Assembly: GCF_022682495.2 (NCBI RefSeq)
Contig: NC_071390.1
Coordinates: forward strand, 150,016,583 to 150,080,582
Source: Desmodus rotundus
Lineage: Eukaryota; Chordata; Mammalia; Chiroptera; Phyllostomidae
Reading direction: 5' to 3'
Length of the DNA: 64,000 nucleotides
Position numbers and translations under genes: made by a program. Below, one piece after another: positions 1 through 11,365 of the stretch; the first letter of the stretch is position 1, and each line of letters starts with the position of its first letter. The notes beneath the pieces were generated by a model. The model ran no database searches. It saw only the letters and a program-made list of their open reading frames with translations, and was not told where the DNA came from.

Positions 1-525
1 CCCGCTGCCTTTCTCAGAGTGGTTTTTGTTTGGGGGTGGGGGGGTGCTGAATTACTACTCAGACCATTTCCCCTCTTTCCTCAGCCTAAGTTTGCTGAAA
101 GCGCTGGGTAGAAATAACTGCTTAGCAATGAGATTCAAGACAGGTTTTTTTGTTTGTTTGTTTTAATGTTACCAAGAGGAGAGTGAAGCTTTATAATTTT
201 TAGCAACCTGGTCTTTATATATATATATCCACTTGGTTCTGGGAATGGATAAAACCGGAGCCTGAAGTGACCTGCAAGGAGGGGTGGGTGTTGGCCTGGG
301 ACAGGAGGATGGGGAACTGTCAGGCCTTTGATGAGTGGGCACAAAAGTTGGGACGAGTTTCTGCAAGAACTGAACGGAGGCCAGGGAGTTTAATAGAAGA
401 ATCTCAGTTTCTGCGTCTGTGAAGTAGGAAAAATGCACACCATTATCTGGCATGCATTTCATTATCTGGCATCTGCAGCTCCCTGGGCCCCGAGCTTTGG
501 GAAGGAGGGATCAGAGACCTGGGTT
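1..525. other. Intergenic, nothing recognised
   Basis: No gene or clear interspersed repeat. Short (AT) and T-rich runs occur near 147-168 and 218-228. Confidence 0.5.
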
Positions 526-533
526 TCTTAGAG

Positions 534-729
534 CAGAGGTCCCTAACCTCTGGGCTGTGGACCAGTACCAGTCTGGGCCTGTTAGGAACCAGACCGCACA
601 GCAGGAGGTGAGATTGAATGTAATGCACTTGAATCATTCCGAAACCATTCCCCCACCTCCAGTCTGTGAAAAAAAAAAAATGTCTTCCATGAAACCAGTC
701 CCTGGTGCCAAAAAGGTTGGAGACTGCTG
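534..729. mobile_element. Non-autonomous hAT DNA transposon (MITE), 196 bp
   Basis: The ends are imperfect inverted repeats: CAGAGGTCCCTAACCTCTGG at the left, and CAGCAGTCTCCAACC as the reverse complement of the right end. They are flanked by a perfect 8-bp target duplication TCTTAGAG (526-533 and 730-737), the hallmark of hAT elements. The interior, with its 'ggaccagtaccagtc' and 'ccagtccctggtgcc' words, resembles a widespread mammalian hAT family, but I will not name the subfamily. No transposase is encoded. Confidence 0.85.
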
Positions 730-1194
730 TCTTAGAGAATAATCAGGAAGCCAGAGCCCCTGTACAATCATCTCTTCATCCTGGCATGCCTTTTCCGGCA
801 GCATTTCACCCTCCAGGTCTCATTTGCAGCCTGGCGCCCACACCCTGGACGTGCCTAGCCCGGATTTCTCCAGCCCTCAGTTTCTGGGTGTACCTGTCCC
901 TGTTCAGAAGCCTCATCAACCTGAGCCTGCCCGGCAAACCTTGCCATCTCCCACTTTGTCACCTCATCAGAGGGCTCATGTCTTGGCAATCCTCACATGG
1001 GACTGTGCCCTAAATTTCAAGGCTCCTTTGGCCTGGAGAAACCTTCCAGATTTGCTGACTTGTTTTGCATATTGAACATAGGACAATCTTCAAAGCCACC
1101 ATTTTCAGACCTCTGCCCTGCCCTGAACCAGGAGCCTTTTTAATCTGCACAACTGCCTTGACAGATATAGCACCATTACTATGGCTGTTTCTGC

Positions 1195-1300
1195 GACAAT
1201 CCTGAGTCTCACTGAAGTTCAAAGACCTACCCAAGGTCACACAGCTAGAGATGGCAAAGCCAGGATTCAGGCTCTGTGGAATGCAGGGTCTGGTCTGAGG
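1195..1300. repeat. MIR-type SINE fragment
   Basis: Contains the MIR-like string around 'cccaaggtcacacagctag' followed by 'ccaggattcaggctctg'. Old mammal-wide SINE relic. Confidence 0.6.
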
Positions 1301-1334
1301 CACTAGGCAACACTACCTCTCCTAAATAATACCT

Positions 1335-1410
1335 AGCGTTTATTGATCACTATGCCTTAAACCTTTAACGCATCATTTATTTTTCATAAGGACCCTGTGA
1401 GGTAAGTGCT
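1335..1410. repeat. MIR-type SINE fragment
   Basis: MIR-like 'tttattgatcactatgcc ... catcatttatttttcataaggaccctgtgaggtaagtgc' arrangement, diverged. Confidence 0.5.
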
Positions 1411-1779
1411 TTTATATTTCTCACTTGTTTATTGTCTACTCCTTGGTTAGTGTGGTTTTCCTATGTGTTCAAGATTACAAAGGAGCGTCTGGTGTGGCCC
1501 ACATGACAGAAACGGCCCAGACTGAAATGGGGATGAGGATAGGGAATGTGATTTTTATTCACTTGTGCCCAGAACATACAAAGTGCTGAAAGACATCTGG
1601 AGCAGATGAAAGCAACATCTTATTCTTTTACTTCAAAAGCCTTCACCATAATCAGTACAGTTGACTGCAGGCTGCACCTGAGCAGAAACTGGGTCTTTTT
1701 CATTTATTCACTAGTGTATATCAGATGTCCAGCCTAGTGCTGACATATATTAGGAGTGAAATAAATATTTGTTGAATGT

Positions 1780-1885
1780 CTCATTCCTCAGCTAGGGAAA
1801 CAGGCGTAGAGAGGCTATGCAACTTGTCCAAGGCCACACAGCTTGCATATGGCAGAAGAAGGATTCAAACTGAGGACTTTCTAAG
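1780..1885. repeat. MIR-type SINE fragment
   Basis: Contains 'aaacaggcgtagagaggc', 'ttgtccaaggccacacagc' and 'ggattcaaactgaggac', the usual MIR core and tail order. Confidence 0.65.
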
Positions 1886-1942
1886 TCCTCCTGCCTGCTA
1901 AGATCCTGCCTGCCTTTTGCCTTTTTTGGCTAGTTGTCATGG

Positions 1943-2150
1943 ATTTTTTTCTTATTACATGTATTGGGGTGACACTGGTTAATAAAGTTACATAGGTTTC
2001 AAGCGTACAATTTTATGATACATCATCTGTATAGTGCATTGTATTTACCACCCAGAGCCAAATCTTGTGTCACCGTCTATTTGACCCCCTTTACCCTTTC
2101 TTACCCTCCTCCCTTCCCTCCACTAACCACCATACTGTTGTTAGGGTCAT
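1943..2150 (-). mobile_element. L1 3' end, truncated, antisense
   Basis: Starts with a T-rich run followed by 'tattggggtgacactggtt' and 'aataaagttacataggtttc', then 'ccaccatactgttgtt'. The same word order recurs at 50120 and 54365, marking an L1 3' region on the minus strand. It ends where the CpG-rich block begins. Confidence 0.75.
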
Positions 2151-2159
2151 TCTCCCCTT

Positions 2160-2745
2160 TTCACCCTCGGCACAGGTCCCTGCGCCTTGGCCCCAGGGCC
2201 ACAGGGACTGAGCGCAGAAACCTGGTCGGGTGGAAAGTCGGTTCTCATTGCGTGCCCCCACCCGCACACCTCTGGGTGCGGCAGCAGGACGTGGAAGTCG
2301 TCAGAGGTCCTAGAGGCAGCTCCCTGCACAGGGGTGGACAGGCTCTAAGACTCGGACGGCGACGCGCTCCTGGCGGCCTGCCGCGCCCGCCGGCGCCAGA
2401 GCCCCCACCCCGCGAGACCTGCAGCCCACTCCGTCCCAGTGCCTCTCTCCCTCTCTCCGCCGCTCTGTCTCACCCCTGCCTGGCTAACCTATCTCCTACT
2501 GGAAGACGAAGCAACTCCGAGCGATCGCATTCAACCCGCAGCCTGAAAACACCTGCATCCACGCCCCCGCACAGCGTGCCAGCTGCACACAGGTGCGCAG
2601 GCGCGAGCGTGAGTGCGCGGGGGAGACTCGCGCGGGAGTCTGTGCGCAAGCGCGCGTGGGGAGTGTGTGAGAGGGTGGGTGGGGGTGAGCGTGCGTGGGC
2701 GTTAGAATACGTGCGTACGTGAGAGTGTGTGAGGTGAATGTACAA
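2160..2745. other. CpG-rich block (possible orphan CpG island)
   Basis: High density of CG dinucleotides (for example 'ggacggcgacgcgctcctgg', 'ccgcgcccgccggcgcc'), unlike the flanks. A 235-codon open frame on the + strand crosses it, but that frame starts inside the upstream L1 tail and ends in TG-rich sequence, so I do not call it a gene. The block could be a promoter of an unseen transcript, a distal regulatory CpG island, or GC-rich low-complexity DNA. Confidence 0.55.
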
Positions 2746-3175
2746 TGTCTTGCCTCAAGGTCTGCAATGTCTGCAAAGAAGTGATGCATCCATTTGAGGA
2801 GTAGCATGTGCGCATGTGTGAGTGTAAAAATGAAGAGCGTAAGTGCTTGCGCGCTTGAGTGGGGAGTTGTAGCAAAGTGTGTGTGTGAATGTAGGAGTGT
2901 GTGCATATATGAATGTGGGGAAAATAGAGACGGTGTGTGAGGACGTGTGTGCTGGGGTGGGTGTATGCGTGGGCGTCTGCACATTAGTATGCTCCTGTGA
3001 GTATTTGCCAGGGTGCGTGTGAATGTGTAATAACGTGTGTGCGCGCCAGGCTGTGTGTGAAAAGTATGAATGAAGTGTGAGCATGTGAATATGAGTGTGG
3101 ATGTGTGACAGCGTGTGTGAAGTTTGCGTGTGAGGGAGTATGCCTGCGTGGGGTGCGTGCTGGGGCCTTGGAACC
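2600..3175. repeat. Degenerate TG-rich (GTGTGN)n tract, about 570 bp
   Basis: Repeated 'gtgtgtga', 'gtgcgtg', 'gagtgtgt' words with constant substitutions, no exact period, on a background of alternating purine-pyrimidine. Looks like a very old expanded TG microsatellite. It overlaps the right edge of the CpG-rich block. The open frames on the opposite strand, full of His and Thr, are products of this low complexity. Confidence 0.7.
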
Positions 3176-3324
3176 CGGGGCTAGGGGGGCGGGGCAGGGA
3201 GGGAGGAAGGGGGTGAGGAGAGGAAGGACCCTCACATGGAAACTGAGTTGCACTCAGCAGGGAAGGGCTGTGGGAGCAAAACCTAGGTCCCCTTTTTAAA
3301 AACTGCCTTCAATTTTCTTCCCTC

Positions 3325-3420
3325 ACCCTCTGGATCATTTACTCAACGAGCATTTATGGAGTGCTCACAGTATGCCAGGTTCTGCTTGAGCAGCTGGGGG
3401 ACCGGGAGAACAAGATAGTT
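3325..3420. repeat. Old L2/MIR-like fragment
   Basis: 'ctcaacgagcatttatggag' followed by 'tgctcacagtatgccaggttctg' resembles the 'ttgagcacctactatgtgcc' motif of L2 and MIR ends. Diverged. Confidence 0.45.
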
Positions 3421-3424
3421 TAGG

Positions 3425-4735
3425 TCTCCCTCACTGTGGAGCTTCCACAGGGCTTTCTGTTCATGTGTCTGCTTTGCAAAAAGCTGGTGTCACAAACAAA
3501 TTTTGGCCTCTGCCCTTAAGCAAAGAGGCATGGAGGGCTTTAATGATAACCTCAAAATCAGTACATATACATTCCATCTCCATCCTAACCTCAACTGTTT
3601 CACTGCACTGTTGAGCTTGGGCTTGGGGAGGTTCTGGGTGTAAATTCCCCCCTCCTTTGGCAATGGAAATAACAACGCTTGTCATGGAGCAGCTGTGAGC
3701 ATTAGATGGATTCTCATGAAAACCTTTGGCCCAATGCCTGGCACATGGATAGCACTCAATATACGTAACAATGATGCTAGTGAGATGATGTTCTCCAGGC
3801 CTTATGGAATGCTTTGGAGATGGGGAAATACTGAGTTTGTGGGCTACAGACCTTAAGAGATTATTTATGGATTTAAATTAAATTAAATTGATTTGTGCAT
3901 AATATTACAGTCCTCTCAAGCATCAGGTTGTGAGTTTCAGATGCTTGGACTTCATTCTTCTCTAGTGACTTCTTCCCTTTCGGGACCAATGGTATTAATA
4001 GTGCTGTTGTCGAGGGGAACTGGAAGAGTAGTGGGAGAAGACAGCAAGTACCCGCAGGGGCGGAATGTTCTGTCAGCAGCCTTAGAAGTCTTTCAAGTCC
4101 TTCAGTGTACCATTAAAGTGACAAGGAATGTGTTCACAGTGACACAAAGTGTGTGGTGTAACTTAACTTGGTGAACAAAACTTCCGATGAAATATATCAT
4201 AGGAAATATGTTTCCTGATTAGCGATGTGAAACAAGGTACTTCATAAACAATTGCAGGACGCACTTTTTTTTGTCTTCAGAGAAGGCTCTCTTATTAAGA
4301 TTTCTTTCTTTTTCTTTTTTTTTTTTTTGATGTTCTAACTGGGGTCATAAAATAATTTTACTTGAAACCAGAAAGTCATGTTTAAAGGTTGAATTTCCTT
4401 ACTGAAATTTTTTTTAAAAGAAAAAATATATCAAAAGAAAATCTTGAAAAGACTGAGTTAACTGCTGCATCAGGTTTTTTAATTTAGCAGCTGGAAAAGA
4501 ATTTTGCCATTATCCAGCTGATTCATTTCCTGTTCCAACCAGAGAAAGTGAAGTCCAGAGAGATGAAGTAGTGTTAAGTGGTCAGTTCCTCGAGCAGTCA
4601 TGAGGTAGCAACATCTCAATTTGGTTCCTCTAGCCACAGTTGTACATTTGCTGGAAGATGCCCTGGCAACTAGGGGTAAAAAAGGGAGAGGAGTTTCATC
4701 TGTCTTCTATATGGGTACATCTCTGTTGTTGGCTG
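3425..4735. other. Intergenic, nothing recognised
   Basis: No gene. A few low-complexity runs are present ('aaattaaattaaattg' near 3875-3893, T-rich near 4300-4330). No repeat family assigned. Confidence 0.4.
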
Positions 4736-4997
4736 CTCTGTCTTCTGGTGGCTCAGACCTAAACCCTCGGAATCTCCTTGACTCCTCGCTTTCTCTCTGT
4801 GCTTTTAATTCATTGGTTAGTACTGATGGCTCTACCTTTAAATACATTCAGAAACTGACCCCTCTCCACACTCCCCCACTATCATATTGGCATATATCAC
4901 ACGCTAATCTCCTGATTAGGCTCCTTCCTCCTCTACTTGCCTCTATAGTCTGATCTCAACCCAGGAGCGATAAAGATCCTCTAAAAATAGAAGTCAT

Positions 4998-5310
4998 ATG
5001 CAATTGAATACTACTCCACTAAAAAAAAACCATGAAATATTACATTTATAGACAATGTGGATGGATTTGGAGGGTGTTATGCTAAGTGAAATAAGTCAGA
5101 TGGAAAAGAATGAAATTATGATTTCACTCATGTGTAGAATATAAAACTAAAAAAGAGAGAAAGAAATGGAGTAGCCAAAGAACTTATATGCATGACCCAT
5201 GGACATAAACAATGGTGTGGGGTTTGCCTGAGGGAGTGGGGGGTGCTGGGTGGAGGGGGACAAAAGGGGAAAATTTGGGACAACTGTAATAGCATAATCA
5301 ATAAAATATT
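4998..5310 (+). mobile_element. L1 3' tail
   Basis: Contains 'acaatgtggatggatttgg', 'atgctaagtgaaataagtca', a G-rich 3' UTR and the bat L1 end 'gacaactgtaatagcataat' followed by an A-rich tail. 5'-truncated. Confidence 0.85.
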
Positions 5311-5317
5311 TTTTTAA

Positions 5318-5543
5318 AAAGAAATATACAAATGAAAACAGACTCATAGATAGGGACAACAGATTTCTGATTATCAGAGGGGAAGAGGGTGTGGGAGAAG
5401 GGCAAATGGGTAAAAGGGGGTCAAATGTATGATGACGGATGGAAATTAGACCTTAGGTGATGAGCGTATATCAGATTATAATGTCCTACACCTGGAACTT
5501 ATGTAATATTATAAACAAATGTTAATTCTATTAAAAAAAATAA
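5318..5543 (+). mobile_element. Second L1 3' tail of a different subfamily
   Basis: 'aaaacagactcatagatag', 'ccttaggtgatgagcgtat' and 'ataatgtcctacacctggaac' are L1 3' UTR words, followed by an A-rich end. It lies head to tail with the preceding L1 tail. Confidence 0.75.
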
Positions 5544-6019
5544 AAGATTAGGTCAGAGCAAGAACCAAACCTTACAATGGCCAAAAAGGTCCTCCCTGAT
5601 GTAGTTGTGCCTCTTTCTCTGACCTCCTTCCTCTTACTGGCCTAGTGGCTTGTTCTGCTTTCCTTGCTTGTCCCGGCCTCCCCGGCGCTGGCCTTTGCCT
5701 CTGCCAAGAACTCTTTCCTACAAGCCCACTTCTCATCTCCAGTCTTCCCTCAAATCTTATTGTTCTCACCATTTTTAAAATACCAAAGCCCCTACTGTGC
5801 CCCCTGTACTCCAAACCCCCTTACCATGCTTATTTTGTTCTCCCGTAGCACTTACCACTTTCCAATATTCTACATAAGGCACTAGATGTACGTGTTCATT
5901 TGACAAAACAGCTTTCATGTGTGAATGAAAGCTCCTGGAGGACATTTATATCCAATGGGGTCACTGAAAACAGTGCCTGGCACAGTAGGTATCAATTAAT
6001 ATTTGATGATCTAAAGAAA

Positions 6020-7450
6020 GCCAGTGTTCTTAGTAGGTACCCAACCACAACTCTATCTTACCTCCTCATAGCACTCTGAAGTTCACAAAAACTCTTACAT
6101 GTGTTGTGTCATTGATTCTGCACAATTACATAAGCAACACAGGACTTTTTTTCAACTGTTATTTCCACAGTGAGGTATTCAGAAGTTAAAGGACTCGCCT
6201 GAATCAGAATTAGAAATGGGATCGAGGTCAAAGTGTCATTTTGGGTTGGGGACAAGTCTCCATTCTAGACCTCTTGGGTAAATGAAGAGAACTAATAGGT
6301 CACTGGGTTCACTGTGGACCCTTCTAAATCCTGGCCCTGGGGTGAGGGCTAGGGTCCTCGCTCCACTGTCAGCCTTTGGTATTATGTAACTGCTCAAGCC
6401 CCAGTTAAATGAGTGGTGCTTGGGGAAACATACCACAATGGCCACATCCTCTTGTTTTTCTAATCTGCGCAGGGTGGAAAACAAGAGATATTGTCTTGTT
6501 AGCTTGACCTCATTTGGAGTCTGGCCTGAATCTCCGGACTTGGATGGAAGCCCTCCCTCATCTGACTGCTCTAGGCAAACCAACATACTGTCTTAGTCAG
6601 TGTATTACAGTTCCTTCCTCATGTTTGGGTTCTCTGTCAGTCCATCAGATTCAGCTGCTATGCGGGCTCATTGACTGCACGCGGACGGAGCAAGACAATG
6701 TCCCTAATTCTCTAGGCACACACAGTGTCATTGTTTTCTACAAATACTAGTAATAATGCTTTTACCAGAGCATTGGTATCTCAAGAGTAATTAATAACTG
6801 TTGTTGAAAGTTATCATATTGAACTACAAAAGTAGAAAAAAATGATATTCACAAAATAGATGTAAAATAAAATTTACAAACTGAACAAGTTTTTAAAGAT
6901 AATACTTCTTCCTCAAGGATATTCTCATGTAGTAAAATAATGACAGTCATTTCTTTGTTATCCCTTGAATAGCATAAATTGTTGCTTTTTTATGTGAATA
7001 GAGAAAATTTAAACATTTTGAGACAAGAAAAGGAAAAGAATGATTTAATTGTTTACCGAAATATTAATTCAGTGTTTGGTTATTCACAGATTATCTCCAT
7101 GCTATCTCCATTTACAGTTTAATACATGTCTCAATTATACAGTATTTTTCTGTTCCAGGTGCTCTAAAGCAACAGAGGCATTAATTATGAATGCATAAGG
7201 CATAGCTGAGAAAGGAGCAATGGCAGCCAAAATTAATAGCGTCATTGTTGGTATAGAGAGGGCTCTTTACCTATGGGCTGTTTTTTTTTGGGGGGGGGTT
7301 GAGATCAGGCAAGTTAATGGAGTCCCAAATAATGTGTCTAAGAATGATCACAATACATTTGTATTGGTCAGAGAATGACCTCTATCCAGAGAGGACTCTT
7401 GGTGTATTTAGTTGTCAACAAAAGACAAAACGTATCAGAATAATGACCAC
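6020..7450. other. Intergenic, nothing recognised
   Basis: No gene or confident repeat. G-run after a T-run at 7280-7300. The 116-codon minus-strand frame at 6236-6586 has no recognisable family signature and is not called. Confidence 0.4.
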
Positions 7451-7455
7451 TTTTA

Positions 7456-8130
7456 AATGCAAGGTCTGTCCAGAAAAGGTCCAGCCATTGTTAATACAAG
7501 GAGAACAGTTTGTGTGACATTGATGTAACCTGGCAGCCAAGGAGGGTGGACTGGAATACGCATGTGTGAACAATGACAACATCACTGTACTAGTCAGCGG
7601 GAACAGTAGACACTGTTGAGTGAGCATGTGTGCTGTGTGACCATCGCATTCAAAATGACTGAGCAAGTAGAGCAACGAATCTGCATCAAATTTTGCATTA
7701 AGTTTCCTCCATGGAACTATCTGGATGATGCAGAAGGTTGCAGCTGTGGGCAACTGGTGATTGGCAGCTTCATCATGACAACGCTCCTACTCATGCATTA
7801 CGTCTTGGGCAGTTTTTTTGCAAAATATCAAATCACCCAGGTGACTCAGCATCCCTACAGCCTAGATGTGGCACCCTGTGACTTCTGGCTTTTCCCCAAA
7901 CTAAAATCACCTTTGAAAGGGAAGAGATTTCAGACCATTGATGAGATTCAGGAAAATACAACGGGGCAGCTGTGGTGATTGGGAGACCTGTGTGAGGTCC
8001 CAAGGTGTCTACTTTAAAGGGAACTGAGGTGTCATTGCCTAAGTATAATGTTTCTTGTATCTTGTATCTTCTTCAATAAATGTCTCTATTTTTCATATTG
8101 CATGGCTAGACACCTTCTGGACAGACCTCG
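7456..8130 (+). mobile_element. Internally deleted mariner transposon, 675 bp
   Basis: Terminal inverted repeats AGGTCTGTCCAGAA (left) and CGAGGTCTGTCCAGAA (reverse complement of the right end), with TA flanks. Compared with the full copy at 54833-56112, about 600 bp of the transposase centre are missing: sequence matching 55113-55726 is absent. The left remnant keeps the helix-turn-helix start; the right remnant keeps the second catalytic Asp in an LHHDNAP context and the third in APCDFWLFP, but the first (GDE) is deleted. Dead by deletion and frameshift. Confidence 0.85.
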
Positions 8131-8426
8131 TATAAGACCTGGGTCATATTGTTAGAAGTCATATTCTGGAAATAGAACTACAGTTTCTATTGAAATTCAG
8201 TTTAGTTTAATTCACCATTCTTTACTAAGTGTTTCCATGTGCTAGGTGATGGAGCCAAACCACAGCCCCCAGTGAATTCTAATAGGTGTGTCATAGTGGA
8301 ATGCAACAATCTATGGAACTGTGGAGGAGAGAGCCATCCTTCCTTTCAGCTGGCAACAAACAGGGACTGTAGGATTGGGCCTTGACCTATTTACAGGATG
8401 TGCTCAGATTAAAAACAACACAACAG

Positions 8427-8487
8427 GGCAGAAAGTGGGACAACTGTAATAGAATAACAATAAAAAATTAAAAAATAAAAATAAAAG
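8427..8487 (+). mobile_element. Extremely short L1 insertion (about 61 bp)
   Basis: Only the last L1 bases are present ('gtgggacaactgtaatagaa' and an A-rich tail). It is flanked by the direct repeat CAACACAACAG at 8416-8426 and 8488-8498, so it is a complete retrotransposition event of a nearly fully truncated L1. Confidence 0.8.
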
Positions 8488-8499
8488 CAACACAACAGT

Positions 8500-10390
8500 A
8501 ACAGTGGGAGAGGAGACTTCTAGCCAAAGGGTCCATTGGCAAGCACAGGCCTAGAAGATGGATGTGCATTATGTGGAGGTGGAAGAGCTGCGAGCAGGAG
8601 GGAAAAGCAGCAACGGCTGCTTGGTACTTAGCGCTTAGTGGCAGAAAGCAAAGGGTCTGAATGGTAGGTGAGTATGAGATATCTCTATATTAGACGGACA
8701 GTCTTTGAAGGTTGCTATGGAGAAAATTGAAATGGTGTATTGGAATCATTGTAAAGGATGCATTGGAAGAGAAACCAGAAGCAATTAAAATCTTAAGGTC
8801 CAGTCTCAAGATAATGAAGATCACATTAATCAGTGGTGGCAGGGATGGAGAGGAGAGGACAAATGCAAGAGTCATGTAGAAGGGAAGACCAACAGTCTTT
8901 TGTCACTCATTAGATGGGATGTGGGTACAGAAAGAGAAATCAGTCAGCGGGGATTTGGATTTCTAGCTCCGGTGTCTGCATTGCTGATGATGGTGTTAAC
9001 AAATATAGTCACTACAAATAGAAGATAAGCAGTTGTGGGGTTTTTTGTGGTTTTGAATGGGCTTGTGGTTAGAGTAGATGGAAGAAAAAGATAAAGTATT
9101 TGGTTTTTAACACTTTGAGTTGTAAGTGCAGCCAGAACAACCAAGGGGAATTTTTTGATGTGTAGGAGCAGTTGGAAATATGGATCTGAACTTCAGAGAA
9201 ATTAGGGTTGGAAATAGAAATGGCATCAGCCTATAGTATTTAAACTATATATAATAGTTGCAGCATCAAAATGAGACGAAATGACCAGGGGTTGGGGGGA
9301 AGGTCAGGAAAGTCCTCAGGTTGTCCTTTTGGCACAGTACCTCTCAGGGCGATTGGCACATAGTGTTTAACATAATTGCTGAATGCTGACTCCGTGTCAC
9401 AGTCTCACTTCCCTTCTCTCAGGAATTGTGTAATCTCCTGGTCGGTCTATCTAGGGGTAATCAGACACTCAACACTTGATAGTGAAATTAGAATACAGTG
9501 GGTTTGGAAACCAAATCAAGGTTGTAAGGTGCCTTGGTGTGAATATGGGATTAGAGTTAAAAAAGAAGAGCGTCCTTTAGCAAGCCAGGTGCCTTAGAAA
9601 GTTGGCCTAGTATTCTTTCCCCATCCCATTCCATCTAAGTAATAGAGGGCAGTGAGGAAATCCTGATGTAGTGTTTAGATATCCTGCTCGCATTCTTTCC
9701 AAAAGACTTTCTGTTCCATAGACCTTAGACATTTTCTGATCAACTCGCCTTATTTCCACAGGGCCTGTTGACAACTTACACCATGGACCCACTGAGTGAG
9801 GCAGCCAGATTTTATGGCCTGGCCCTAGCTTATTACCACAGCATTGCTCAGCTTCTCAGTCTGAGTCAGAATCCTCAGTGACTGCTCCAGGTTACAAGAT
9901 GTTTGTGTTTTCCTGAAGGACTTAAATACTTGCAAAATGCCTGTCATTTCCACCTCCAGAAAGAAGATTGCTCATCTTTGAGATCCCATGTAGGTAGAAA
10001 ATGATAATGATAAGGCAATGCCTGAATTCATGTACAGTGTCACCATTTATCATCAGCTATATTTTTTTATTGGGCTGGCTAATTTCCATTAGTTACTTCA
10101 TTACCTAACTGCCCTCATCCCAATACATTCTGGATCAACCTCTCTGCCTCAACTCAGCAGGCCTCTTTGGGGTTCATAGCCCACACAACCCCATAAATTC
10201 CTTACTGTTTACATATATGGTAACTATAAGTTTTATCTCAATATAGTATATCTTGGGGCATAATTCTCAGGATTTATTTATGCATATCCTTAATCTTTCC
10301 AGAAAAATCGGCATCACCTAGAGAGATGGTTGAGTTGAATGGACTATTTGACTAAGTCAATTTGAAGTTTCTTATATGGTAAAAATAATA
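8500..10390. other. Intergenic, no gene recognised
   Basis: Includes AG-rich sequence at about 8500-9300 that may be an old L2 ('tggagaggagaggacaaatg' and similar), too diverged to assign. No coding region found. Confidence 0.35.
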
Positions 10391-10394
10391 ATGA

Positions 10395-10460
10395 TAACAA
10401 CTGTCACTCACTGAACGCTGTGGGAGACACTGTACTAAGCATTTTGCTGAGTGTTTTTGT
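10395..10460. repeat. MIR-type SINE fragment
   Basis: 'cactgaacgctgtgggagac' followed by 'actgtactaagcattttgc' matches the MIR central motif. Confidence 0.5.
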
Positions 10461-10654
10461 TAAGGATAGACAGGGAAGTAAAGGAAAGAAGGAAGTCTCC
10501 TATTTCAGTAATCTGCTTCAGTAACTGCAAAACCATATCCCTCAGAGAACTGGGAAAATTGTTCCTACTCATGCCCCAGGGGCTTCCTTAGAGTTTTATG
10601 GCTTCTCCTTCCCTTTGGGAACAAAGTTTGCTGATGTTCAGATAAAAGATATTT

Positions 10655-10745
10655 CATTAATTCAGCAAATATTTATTGAGGGCTTACTGTATGTCAAGCA
10701 CTCTTCGAGGCACTGGGGAAAAGTAGTGAACACAACAGAAGTATT
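10655..10745. repeat. Old LINE/SINE end fragment
   Basis: 'ttcagcaaatatttattgag' and 'ggcttactgtatgtcaagcac' are the shared end motif of L2/MIR-type repeats. Confidence 0.5.
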
Positions 10746-11365
10746 TTTCCTAATTGGGTCCTTATGTTCTAATAGTTCCTTATATTAAGATTTAGTGATA
10801 ATAAATCTCATGGGGTGGTCTCTTTTTAATGCTTATTCTCCAGGTTTGAAGTCTTCCCCGTTTCTTGGATTGTGCTTGAATTAAGAAATGAGTACAAACC
10901 AGTATTTACCAAGTTTGTTTGTGGTGGACACCCGTTAGCTGCTTCTACAGCATTGGGAGTGATTGGTTTCAGTCTTGGAATACTGGGGCCATGGAACTAT
11001 CTCTGGCTCCAAAGAGGAACATGTAATCTAGGCTCAATCAATCAGTATAAGTACAATAATTTCCCACAATCGTTGGCTTGGTAAGCAGTATGTAACTTCA
11101 GAACATTCAATAAGAGGAGATCTCAGAACTTTGGGAGGAATTTCAAGAACACTGATCCTCTCTGATGTATAAATGAGAGAGTCGAATCTGCTGCAGTCAT
11201 TTTGCAGAGAAGAGGGAACAATCTATTATAATACGCAGATATAAACAGAGTCCAGAAATTAAAGGCCTGATCAAATTGCTCCTTGTCTGCCCCACTTCTA
11301 GACTTTAATTATCAATGAAGACGGCAAATGTCTTTTTGAGACAGTTTGAATTCAGTTTTCTTTAA

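Larger units (their letters stand above)
4740..6015 (-). repeat. L2 LINE fragment, interrupted by two L1 tails
   Basis: The left part (about 4740-4997, '...cttgactcctcgctttctct...') and the right part (about 5545-6015, ending 'aacagtgcctggcacagtaggtatcaattaatatttg') follow L2 3'-region order on the minus strand. They read as one old L2 split by the L1 tails at 4998-5310 and 5318-5543. Assignment is from motif memory, not alignment. Confidence 0.55.

Noticed and set aside
2015..2722. 235-codon open frame on the + strand
   Set aside because: It begins inside an antisense L1 tail, crosses the CpG-rich block and ends in the TG-rich tract. No domain, low-complexity composition, no splice or start context that supports a gene.
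2470..3253. Overlapping minus-strand frames rich in His, Thr and Ser
   Set aside because: These are translations of the TG-rich tract (CA-rich on the other strand), which lacks stops because of its composition.
7616..7978. 120-codon frame as a host gene
   Set aside because: It is the frame-shifted remains of the deleted mariner transposase between its inverted repeats.
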